Shown here: positions 33,001-45,000 of the stretch, in pieces | Layout: each line of letters begins with the position of its first letter | Position numbering within the stretch: position 1 is the first letter of the stretch | DNA from: Volvox africanus | Lineage: Eukaryota; Chlorophyta; Chlorophyceae; Chlamydomonadales; Volvocaceae | Reading direction: 5' to 3' | Assembly: GCA_030268105.1 (NCBI GenBank) | Contig: BSDZ01000080.1 | Span: 3,411,501-3,475,500 of the forward strand | Length of the DNA: 64,000 bases | Translations under genes and position numbers: made by a program | Notes under the pieces: generated by a model | What the model was told of the DNA's origin: nothing | The model's database searches: none | The model's input: only the letters and a program-made list of their open reading frames with translations

Positions 33001-36000
33001 TATGGGGCTCCAGTTCTCTTTGTCGAAAAGGCAAATGGGCAAGGACTACGCATGGTCTTAGACTACCGTGCGCTTAATAAACTGACCATCAAACGGCGGT
33101 ATCCCATGCCCAATATTACGGACCTTTTCGACCAACTCCAAGGAGCTACCATTTTCAGCTCCCTGGACTTACAGCAGAGGTATCATCAAATACTGATCTC
33201 TCCACAGGATGTGGAGAAAACGGTCTTCATAGCCCCAGGCATGGGCCAGTTTCAGTTTAAGGTACTTTGCTTTGGACTTACCAATGCCCCTGCAACGTTC
33301 CAAGCAGTGATGAATCGTGTCTTCACTGACTACATTGGCAAATTTGTGCTAGTGTACTTGGACGATATACTGGTCTTTAGTAAGACCCCGGCCGAGCATG
33401 AACAGCACCTCCGTTTGGTACTGTCCTTGCTCCGAAAGCACCAATACAAGGCAAAATTGTCGAAGTGTCAGTTCAACCTGTTCGAACTGCACTTCCTTGG
33501 CCACAAAGTAAGCCAAGAAGGCTTAAAGGTGGACGACCGCAAAGTAACAGCCATTAAAGACTGGCCTGTCCCCACGGATATTAAGCGACTGCGGGCGTTC
33601 CTTGGCTTAGCCAATTATTTCAGGAGGTTTATTCAGGGTTATTCCTCCCTTGTGGCCCCCCTCACAACCCTTACCAGTGAGAAAGTGCCCTTCCACTGGA
33701 CCGAAGCCTGCGAGGCAGCCTTCCAGGGTGTGAAGCATGCCTTGACAAATGCACCAGTACTTAAACTCCCCGAGCTTGATAAACCTTTCACGGTTTGGTC
33801 TGATGCCTCAATACATGGCACAGGAGCCGTCCTCTTGCAGGATGACCACCCTGTCGCCTATACCAGTTCTAAATTCAATAAGGCAGAGTACAACTACTCA
33901 ACAACAGACCAAGAGTGCCTCGGCACTGTCTTAGCCCTGGAAGAGTGGCGTTGTTACCTTGAAGGCGCCAGTGATGTAACGTTGATCACGGATCACCAAC
34001 CACTGGTATACCTCCAAGAACAGAAAAGCGCGGATAAGCTATCCCGCCGCCAAGCTCGTTGGATGGAGCGATTATCACGTTTCACATTTAAATGGGAGTA
34101 TCACCCTGGTCGGGTGAACGTAGCTGACCCTATCAGTCGGGTCCACGACGTGGTGCTCAACTTGCTTTCTGCCGCGCTGGTTGACAGCGACTTAGGACAC
34201 CGAATCATCCGCGGGTATGACGGTGATCTCAATCTCACGAAAACTAAGGTAGCAAAGCTGCGGCTCAAAAAGAAGGGTAACTTCTGGTACAATGGGTCCC
34301 AGATTTACATCCCTAATCAAGCTGACTTACGACGGGTCATCATGAAAGAGTATCATGATACCCCATGTGCTGGCCACCGCGGCATTGACCGCACCAAACA
34401 AGCGATCGCACAAACGTACTGGTGGCCTGGACTAGATACTGACGTGAAGGCCTACGTCAAGTCTTGTCCTCAATGTCAGCATAACAAACCAACCAACACT
34501 AAGCCGGGTGGTTTGCTGCAGCCGCTCCCCATACCTTCTTCCGTGTGGGAGAGCATGTCAATGGATTTGATAACCCAGCTACCAACAACTCGCAATGGGC
34601 ATGATGCGATCGTAGTGTTTGTGGACCGGCTGAGCAAAATGACGCACTTTGCTCCCACCCACACGACCGCAGGAGCGGAAGAGTTGGCTCGCCTTTTTGT
34701 AGCCACTGTATTCCGGCAGCACGGCCTTCCAAAGAACATTATCTCTGACCGGGACCCACGCTTTACAAGCAATTTCTGGAAGGAAATATTTCGCCTATTG
34801 GGCACCCACCTCCATATGAGCACAGCTTTCCATCCACAAACAGATGGACAAACAGAGCGAATGAACCGCTTACTGGAAGAGACATTACGGCACTATATCT
34901 CCCCTAATCAGGATGATTGGGATGATCACTTACCGTTGATTGAGTTTGCTATCAATAACTCCAAACAACGTTCGACAGGTATGACACCATTTTTGCTTAA
35001 TGGTGTCCAGCAACCGCGTGTGCCGGTTGACCTGCATATACCCTCGAAAGTGCCGGCTGCTGATGAGTACTCCACCATCATGCGCAAGCGATTGCAACTC
35101 GCTAAAACTTGTCTCCAGGCTGCGCAATCTAGACAAAAACAGGATGCTGACTCTTCTCGGCGCCCCATGCGTTATGAGGTTGGGCAAAAAGTGCTGTTAA
35201 GTACCAAGAATATTAACCTTAAAAAACCTGGAACTAAGAAGCTGATGCCAAAATTCATCGGCCCATATACAGTTGTCGCTAATATTGGTGAAACAGCGGT
35301 AAAACTTGGCTTACCAGCTGAATCTCGCCTACACCCGGTCTTTCATGTGTCACTCCTGAAACCATTCAAGGAGGACGCTCAGCGACAACCACCCTCACCA
35401 CTCGTTATTGAGGGTGAACCATTCTACATGGTTGAAGCCATTGTAGATCATCGGGATGTCTCAATCCGTGGGGGCAGAGGTAAAACTCGTCGAGAGTACC
35501 TTATCAAGTGGGAAGGATATGATTCCACTCACAATACATATGAAACCGAGGCATCACTGAAAGAATCAGATCCTCTGGTGGAAGCCATCGAGGAATATGA
35601 GTGAAGACTCAAAGCCAAAGAGCCGAGACCCACTGAGAAAGGAACCTCATCCAAGAGGAGACGGTGACGCTCCCGGGACGTTTCGCTTCAGAGGGGGGGG
35701 AATGTAGGAAACTACATTTATCTTAGAGAAATAGGCCCAGATAAAGCGGTAGGCAATCATGCAATAAGCATGATGCCTAACCAAAAACTAACTACGAGTA
35801 AACTTCGTGATTGGCAAAGAAGATTGCCGTGCATCTTGGCTAGGTGAGCCAATATTAAAGTCACCCTGGTGAAGAGCTAAGACCTGACATTTTAGTATCA
35901 CACTACTAATTGTTCGGAGTTCAAGACTCCGCTGTCACCGATTATTCCCAATAGATGTACAATTTCGCGACGCTAACTTACTTGCGAGCTATCTCTAAAT

Positions 36001-39000
36001 CTACAAAAGCTACGCTTCCGCACAAATCTAGTAGTATCCTGAAAGGGACTGCTACAGCAACACACATCTTTCCAGGGTGCCCATCAAACCATGTGGGTGT
36101 GGCAGCTATGGAGCTGATACTGATCAACCTTGCTCCCCACGCCTGCACCACTTCTGGGAGTGCCCTATAGCCAAGGCGGTGCGAGAACAGATCGACAGAC
36201 ATTTGCCATTACCGACATCAGCCACCATTGAAGGGGGCATGACCAGGCAACAGCTATGGCTTGTCCAAGCACCTCCCGGTTGCGAGCAGGCCCCATGGGA
36301 TGTGATAGCTTTGGCAGCCTTATCTTCTATGGAATATGGCAGGCACTGTCTCCGGGCGGCAACCAGGGAACACAGGCCACAGGGGCCTTCTACCCACGGA
36401 CGGCAGCAGCAACAACAGACCCACACAGCAGAGCAGGGACCCCGTCAACGGGCTATTACTGACTTCTTCAACCGTTCAGGAGGGTTCCCTCAAGAGGAAG
36501 AGGAAGATGCCAACACCCATCCAATCATCTCTACGACACAGCCAGCAATGGACACTCCAACACAAACAGCAGCCTCACCCCTGGACCGTGCACGGGCCCG
36601 TACAGTTGCAGACTTTTGGGCACGCTTGCATTCTTTTGCAGCGTTGGGAATACCTCACTATGGCTGGGATCAAGTGGGACCACAACATCCCATCCTAGCC
36701 ATAGTTGGCACGCAAATGCGGTGTGCAGTTCCGGTTGACATCACCGACCATGGAGCAGCAAGAACAGAGCAGGGGCTTTAGGGCAGGAGTTTTGAGGAGG
36801 AGGTTCTGTGGGAGGAAAGGGGGAGAGTGAGGGAGGTAGAGACAAGGAGAGGGCGGTCTAGTTCTCGAGGAGGGGAAGGGAGAGGGTGGAGGGTTTCGTG
36901 GCTAGAGGTTCCTGTGTCCAGGCTTCGGGTCCTTAGGGTTTTAGGGGGGGTCAGCGAGAGAGGTCTTTCCTTTTTGTGCAGTTCAGGTGTCTGCGGGGCC
37001 AGCTTTGGGTGGGGCCGGAAGGCTTTCTAGGGGGGCGCCAGTTTGGCTTGTCATCCCCCCTCCCGCCTCTTGTTGGGTTCTTCCGGCTTGGCTGTGTAAG
37101 GGTGTGCTTTCCTGCTGGTGTTTCTCCTCTGAGGGGATCTGTGTGTGTCTGTCAGGCTCTTGCCAGGTCAGTTTCGGGTAAGAGGAGAGGTTTCCCCGTC
37201 CTTTGAGCAGCTAGGTGTCCCCCGTTTTCTGTTGGGCCTTTCTGTGGTTTCTTGGTGGCCCTGAGTGCTCTGTGAGTGGCCAGGCGAGAGCCTGTGAGGG
37301 CTCGCTGGCCCTAGTGAGAGGGGTAGCACGTGGCAGGACAGACAGACAAAGCCACGTGTTCCTCCCCTGCGCTGTGGCTCGGTCCGGTCAGGACCCCCAG
37401 TGCTCGTCTTTGAAGGGCGAGTCGCCCACAGTGTAACACCCATAAATACATACATACATACATACATACATACATACATACATACATACATACATACATA
37501 CATACATACATACATACATACATACATACATACATACATACATACATACATACATACAATGATGGCTTCATGCAGAAAACTGCTCACAGTTGGGGACCTG
37601 GTAAGGGTGTACGACATGCTGGAGCATGACCAAATACCCCTCCCTCAGTACATGACCTGGCTAGACTGGACCCAACAGTTTCTAGACCCCTCAGCTAGCC
37701 CCACCCAACTGCGAGACAAGGAGTCTACCCGTATGGCTCTCTCGGCTCTATGCAACGATATCAGCCCGGCATGGATAGCAGCAGCACGGAAGGTAGTCAA
37801 CCGCTTACAACCCCAACAGCCGGACAGGGTGGAGGACAGAATGCAGCAGCAGATGCCAGCACCACCAGACCGCACCACAGTCATGGCCATGATCGTCAGG
37901 CGTTTGGGCTGGAGATTGCCAGGGGACTCGGGTATAGTGCCTCTCTACAACCTCACGGTAAGCCAAGCTACTCAGCTGCAAGGGGTTTCAACAGCGGAGG
38001 AGCGATTGGAGCTCTTGTCAGCTTTTGTGCAGGAGGCGCAAGGGATGCCAACAGACGGTCCAGCTCCTCCCTGTCCTGTCACTAACCTCCAGCGCTTTCA
38101 GGCAACCCTAGACAGGCTGTGGACAGCAGTTCGGTGGGAAAATAAAAACAAAGAGACGCTGTGGCGTTTGGTGGTCGATGGGATACCCATACCTGGCAAC
38201 ACACATCTTTCCAGGGTGCCCATCAAACCATGTGGGTGTGGCAGCTATGGAGCTGATACTGATCAACCTTGCTCCCCACGCCTGCACCACTTCTGGGAGT
38301 GCCCTATAGCCAAGGCGGTGCGAGAACAGATTGACAGACATCTGCCATTGCCGACATCAGCCACCATTGAAGGGGGCTTGACCAGGCAACAGCTATGGCT
38401 TGTCCAAGAACCTCCCGGTTGCGAGCAGGCCCCATGGGACGTGATAGCTTTGGCAGCCTTATCTTCTATGGAATATGGCAGGCACTGTCTCCGGGCGGCA
38501 ACAAGAGAACACAGGCCACAGGGGCCTTCTACCCACAGACGGCGGCAGCAACAACAGACCCACACAGCAGAGCAGGGACCCCGTCAACGGGCTATTACTG
38601 ACTTCTTCAACCGTTCAGGGGGGTTCCCTCAAGAGGAAGAGGAAGATGCCAACACCCATCCAATCATCTCTACGACACAGCCAGCAATGGACACTCCAAC
38701 ACAAACAGCAACCTCACCCCTGGACCGTGCACAGGCCCGTACAGTTGCCGACTTTTGGGCACGCTTGCATTCTTTTGCAGCGTTGGGAATACCTCACTAT
38801 GGCTGGGATCAAGTGGGACCACAACATCCCATCCTAGCCATAGTTGGCACGCAAATGCGGTGTGCAGATCCGGTTGACATCACCAACCATGGAGCAGCAA
38901 GAACAGAGCAGGGGCTTTAGGGCAGGAGTTTTGAGGAGGAGGTTCTGTGGGAGGAAAGGGGGAGAGTGAGGGAGGTAGAGACAAGGAGAGGGCGGTCTAG

Positions 39001-42000
39001 ATCTTGAGGAGGGGAAGGGAGAGGGTGGAGGGTTTCGTGGCTAGAGGTTCCTGTGTCCAGGCTTCGGGGCCTTAGGGTTTTAGGGGGGTTCAGCGAGAGA
39101 GGTCTTTCCTTGTTGTGCAGTTCAGGTGTCTGCGGGGCCAGCTTTGGGTGGGGCCGGAAGGCTTTCTAGGGGGGCGCCAGTTCGGCTTGTCATCCCCCCC
39201 TCCGACTCTTGTTGGGTTCTTCTGGCTTGGCTGTGGAAGGGTGTGCTTTCCTGCTGGTGCTTCTCCTCTGAGGGGAACTGTGTGTGTCTGCTAGGCTCCT
39301 GTCTAGTCAGTGTCGGGTTAGAGGAGAGGTTTCCCCGTCCTTTGAGCAGCTAGGTGTCCCCCGTTTTCTGTTGGGCCTTCCTGTGGTTTCTTGGTAGCCC
39401 TGAGTGCTCTGTGAGTGGCCAGGCGAGAGCCTATGAGGGCTCGCTGGCCCTAGTGAGAGGGGGAGCACGTGGCAGGACAGACAGACAAAGCCACGTGTTC
39501 CTCCCCTGCGCTGTGGCTCGGTCCGGTCAGGACCCCCGGTGCTCGTCTTTGAAGGGCGAGTCGCCCACAGTGTAACACCCAAATACATACAAACATATAA
39601 TAAGAAACTCTGCACGGCTGTCTCACGTACATAGCTTGCCCGTATGTATAGGTGTGCAAGTTATTACTCACCCATCTGTGAGAATTAACAGGCACATGTA
39701 CTTGACGCCGCCTGCATAGTAGGTGAGGTTTTCTGCAGCCACCTGCGCGGATCGGCGGATGACCTGCGAAAAGCACGTGGGCTCAGACAGCCACCATTCG
39801 CACAGTGCCTGCCTGCAGGACGCGGCGCGTGGACCGTACCGTATCGTACGGATATAACTGTCAAATATAACTTCGGCACAGCTACCGTCACTCAAGATGC
39901 TGTCTCGTATAATACATATGTCGTACAGGTACAGGAGCCATGTACATGCTCTGCGCTTGTCAGGTCTATACATATGTAATAGCCAAAACACACCCCAAAG
40001 TACGAATAATAGTAATAATGATAAACATGTCTGATGATCATTACATATTTCGTGCCATTCTGAATGCAGACGGCTATACCTACAGGCTTGCTTCAACCGT
40101 TGCACGTGCATACACATACACATCGAAGCTGCATGCATGCGTGCCCGGCCCTATGTACGTATGTACATATGTACGTACAGACCTGTACGTGCTGAGCAGC
40201 CCGTTGAGGCCCAGGCAAATGCCGTCGGGTTCATGTCCAGGGAGGGAGAAGCAGTGATTTGTGATCCTGTCACCGGGCTTGCGTCCGCCGAAGCCCAGCA
40301 TCGGAAACACCTGTGTGTACGTGCGGGTTATCCATTACGTATGTGCGCATCTCGGTCGGTCACTCAGCCATCTACTACCGTGCGTATACATGCGTGCAGC
40401 AGCCGTGGGTAGCGATTGTACCCGCCTTCCTCACATGCCTGCCTGTTGTAACAGACTATGTCAATACTTAATAATATTCTAAAGACATTCTATCCTCAAC
40501 ATACTAAATATCATAAAGGCGCTTACCGTACAGCGGTACATATAACATCCCGTACATCAGTATGTACATACAGTACATGGTTACGGCTACGAATGTCCGT
40601 ATACGGCCAGATCTCCATCGATAATCATCTAGAGGAATCCTCTATTGTTGGAGCTTATCTGAGTGTACAACACTCCTACAAATCTGCGCCTTGTCGTACT
40701 GCAAGCAACTATTGATTCCCAAGGGAAGACCCCGGTGTTGATCAGCACCTCCATTTCAGGTTCCAGTCCTTCGTTCCCAAGTCGCCAGGTAGGCTGTTAC
40801 ACATGCCTTCCTGTCTGTAGCTCTGCTCGGTCGTCGTTCCTGGTTTTACCTTGTCGCTTTGCATATTGAACGTCGGGCCTCCGTCGGGTCGTTAGAGGAT
40901 GACTCCCGACATACACACACACACATGCACACACACGCACGCACCTTATCGCGATCATAGTGCACGATAATCTCTCCAACGCTCATCATGGCTTGCTCGT
41001 ATTGTGTGGCAGCACCTGGGGATGGAAATAACGAACACGCTCGCCAGTGTAGCTCGTTGCATGGTTGATTGATCTAAAACCCTAAGTTACGAGTGGGACC
41101 CATGCCGTGCGCCAAACACACGATGTAGGCACTGGACAGGCTGTGATAATATCCTCTTAAATTAGAGCTACACGCACAGCACATGCTCAAAAGCCAGAAA
41201 GGCGCGCGAGGGTGGCGCCATCTACGTAGCTACACTGGCGGGCGGCCGTAAGTACATACATGCACATATACTTGCAAACTAGTAGGTATCTACCTATAGC
41301 AGCAGCAGTGCGTGTGATGCATAATATCATTTGCACATCTAAAGCAACACTTACTGGAGAGGTAGTGCTTTGACGTTGGCAGCTGCGGGTCGCCATTGCT
41401 AGCCGTGAAGTCCACAGCCACCACAAAGCTGATCTCGGCACCCCGGCAATGTAGTCCAGGAATGTGGGCCTCAACTCCTTTGTGAAGGATCTCACCTGGT
41501 GAGCGCGCGCATGTGTGTATGTGATTTAAAGCGTGTGCACACGTGGTACAAGTAGTAAATAAATTTATGTAATGGCGGCTAGCTGGATGGGGGAATAATT
41601 GCGTCCGCTGCGCTCTGCTGCATGTATGTATGTGTTACAAGGAATGAACTTATGTTGTCATGCGCTGAAAAGCAGTTTTAATTCGTTGCTTGTTCGTTGT
41701 TAGTTGCTTCCGCTTCCAGTCGTCGTGCCATTCATCTTGCACTATATATTTCCTTGCAACGACTTTCTGCACGCTGGCCTATCTAGCTATATATCTTATG
41801 CACGGCGGCTTTCCAGCCATGTATGAAGCTGGATGTTAATACTAGTACGCCGGTGGAAGCCCAGCGTGTGTTCTTATGAGGGTGGGGGACTAAGGGCGGG
41901 ATTACATAGCCTTCCGCCCCGGTATGCCCGCACCACTGGAAGCTGGATGTTAAAAAGTAAGGTTCATCAACATGATGAATCGCCAGAAGCCAGCAGCGAG

Positions 42001-45000
42001 CAGCTATCTTATTACTTCCCTTGCTTTCATTACTACCTAACTTATCCCACCTCTCACATACACACAGTACGTCGGCCATACCGTACCGATACATACTGAT
42101 AGACAGCGTTATGAACGAAGTAATCGAAAGATAAAGGTGATTGCGACAAGACACCTACCTGGGCCATGTTTCACGCAATTATGTTGCGCCTGCTGCTGCT
42201 TGCAGCACCAGCATCAATCGCATAAAGCACCTCACCTGCAGGCCGCCGTAGTCACCCCGCCGCTTGCCCTCGGGCGGCTGCAGCGGGACCACAGCGTTGC
42301 TTCCACGTGATGATGTGAGCTCCTTGAGCCGTTGTAAGCTCAGCTCGCAGTATCTGGCTTGTGCATGCCGTCCGACTCGTAGTTATAAACCTGTCCAACA
42401 ATTTGTGCATAAAAATGCGGATATGGATTATTTATCTACCAATCAAGAAAGATATATAGTTGCACAGTTGGCTCGACGTCAAGACGTGTTGTACGTACAG
42501 CAGCTTTGAGTACATACGTCGTTATACAAAAAACGCCATCTTTGCATCCATGCATGCATGCATCCGTCCAGCCACGCACTTCACGTCCATGCATGCAACA
42601 CTCCGGTGGTGTGGGCATACAGCAGGGGAGGCAATGCCACGCCGCATCAGTTCCCCCCCCTTAACACATGCCACGCAGGCTGCACCTGATGCGTGTATAT
42701 ATGTAGGGATGGAGATATATCTCCATCCCTACATATACACTATAACAAGGAATTTGTGCGTTAGCTTGCGTTAGGCTCGCGTTAGGGACCCCTAACGCAA
42801 GCCTAACGCAAGCTTAACACGAACTAACGCGAGCTAACGCAAAGCCTAACGCAAATCAAACGCATTGCGTTATTGCTTGCGTATCGCTAACGCAATCCTA
42901 ACGCACCTAACGCAATCGCAAATAAACTTTTTTGGGAGGGAACGAAAATGTTTGCGTTTACTTTGCGTTAGCTAACACAACCTAACGTGAACTTATTCAA
43001 TGTCAAACGCACCCACATAGATTCTAAGGTGTGCGTTAGGCCTAATGCAACGCAAGCGTTAGAGACCCATACGCAAGCAAAAATACATAGCATGCATGGA
43101 AGTTAAAGTTCTCTAACGCACAATATACGCACGCCTAACGTGCATTAACGCGCATTAACGCATGCTTGCGTATGCTGCGAATAATGCGTACACAGGTAGC
43201 AGTTGTGGGTTGCGTAAAAGTTTTAAACGCATGTAACTAACATTTTCGCACGCTTTCACAAGGTCTTACGCATGCGATAGCAACATTCGCGCCACTTTCA
43301 CTTTGCGTATGAGGCAGCCTCGCATTCTTGCTCACTGTAACTACTTTTGGTCGTTCTGGTTATTTCTTTACTGTTTCAGTTATCGTTCCTGTTATTGTTT
43401 GCTGTTTTGCCCACCCGCTGCAGAATTATTTTTGTGTGTACGGAAACTATCCTGTTGTAATGTACGTAGCTGTTATGAAGAATATCAATAGGATTTCAGT
43501 TTTGATAGATGAAAATATTCCAGGCAATAATTTACAGTTCAATATTCGGAAAGCATCCAGGTAAGCAGCCATTGGTGAGTACGCATTAATTCAATGAAAC
43601 AATCAAATTTCTACACATCCAATCCTGCCAATCAATTTTGTTTATAATAGTTCAATAATCATTTGTACCATGCACCAATCATTTCAATCATCATTAGGTA
43701 CATACATCCTAACTTCATCTGCCACCGCACATTTAGCAGCCCGCTCTAATATAAGCTTAGAAACAAACATGTTAGATGTTAGTTCTATCTAATAGTCTTC
43801 ACTCTCTCTGTTGTCGTCCTCCTCTGGTGCAGTGGTGGCGTCATCCTGCTCGTCCTCAATCTTCTCGTCCTCGCTCACCTCCTCCTCAAGCAACTCCTGA
43901 AAAGTTTAGGAAAGGAAAATTATACTTATTTACATGCATATGTATAAATGTAAATTAAGCTGTCACCACTCAGCAATTATCACTTCCGGTTACAATAATC
44001 TTAATCATGTCTAGGGTGGGCAGTGCTTTTAAGTACCACTAATCATTCTAAAAGCATAGTCTTTCATTTTCTGTACTATGTACTTGGACACTTTGTTACC
44101 TGTTTCTGCTAACTCCCTGAGCTCCCACGTTGACGTAGTGCCCGTGTACATCGCACACCTTCCGAAACACTCTTGACCTTTATCAGTCGAAACAACACAT
44201 ATTATAATTATACATTCAAACATGAAGGAAATTTAGATAATAAGCTGAACTAAGGAAATTACCTTCTGTCCCTGGTGGTCGTAACTGTCATCGTCATCCA
44301 TAGACTTGTCTTCCAACGGCACCTGCTGGTCCAAAATACGTGAAGGGACTTGGTAGTAATAAAAAGGTTATATTAAAAAGTATGTAATGTCTGACCTCAA
44401 TATTTCGTACCTTTCTTTTGGTGCCCGTGCTTGGTTGCCTCACTTTCGTGGATGGCCGCACATCGTCATCGTTCGTTACCTTCAAGGGCCGACGTTAGCA
44501 TACATATATGATTTGAGAAATTACAAGCTTACAATTTCTATCAAAAAAGAGAAAAATAAATCGACATATGGGACATCAACCGACAAAGCACACAGCAAAT
44601 GAAAAGAATATAACGAAACATGAAATTACAGCTCAATAAAACAGGAAGACAGGATGAATGGGCTGTACCTTTTTTGCTGCCGCCTTGCTTGAGTTCCTAG
44701 CTTTCCTGCTGGAGTTCCTTGTCGTAGAGGGCTGTGAACTCTTTGCCTACATAAAAAGGAAGTACGTTTGGGGAGAATAGGAACAATTACATAAAAGACA
44801 GAAAGGAGAAAACAGGTTAAAGGACATTAATGATCTGTACATCCCTGTATATGAGATCTGTAATGTACATCACCCATCCAGCAATAATTTTGCTAAGCGT
44901 GCCTGGTAATTTGCACACCCCATCATCCACTCTCCGTACTACTAGTATTTGCACTAACCTGTCAGCGTCTAGCGGCCTTGACCTCCTTCTCCTTCTGATG

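Larger units (their letters stand above)
30255..36056 (+). mobile_element. Ty3/chromovirus element E5 (5.8 kb)
   Basis: Two 354-bp LTRs with about seven differences, flanked by a perfect duplication GCAAC (30250-30254 and 36057-36061). Contains PBS, gag, a Dam-like methyltransferase module, protease, RT, RNase H, integrase, chromodomain and polypurine tract in order. It is the least decayed LTR element here and lies inside LINE1 ORF2. A few homopolymer indels and the gag-pol TAG interrupt the frames. Confidence 0.93.
24772..37558 (+). mobile_element. LINE1: two-ORF non-LTR retrotransposon, split by E5
   Basis: Plus strand, antisense within copine intron 11. ORF1 25175-26143, ORF2 from 26143 through 30048 and again 36062-36781, a G/T-rich 3' UTR (36782-37443) and a (TACA)n tail. 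The 5' boundary is not certain; about 24772 is where the open GC-rich sequence begins. The 3' half is repeated in a truncated copy at 37559-39590, which confirms the 3' end. ORF2 carries a TAG, a minisatellite frameshift, further indels and the E5 insertion, so this copy is dead. Confidence 0.82.

Noticed and set aside
36782..37030. Possible C-terminal extension of LINE1 ORF2 past TAG (83 open codons)
   Set aside because: The second copy has a TGA within the same stretch and the sequence is low-complexity G-rich, so it is treated as 3' UTR.
37400..37561. Open frame with repeated Tyr-Ile-His-Thr through the microsatellite
   Set aside because: Accidental reading of (TACA)n upstream of the truncated LINE; not conserved.
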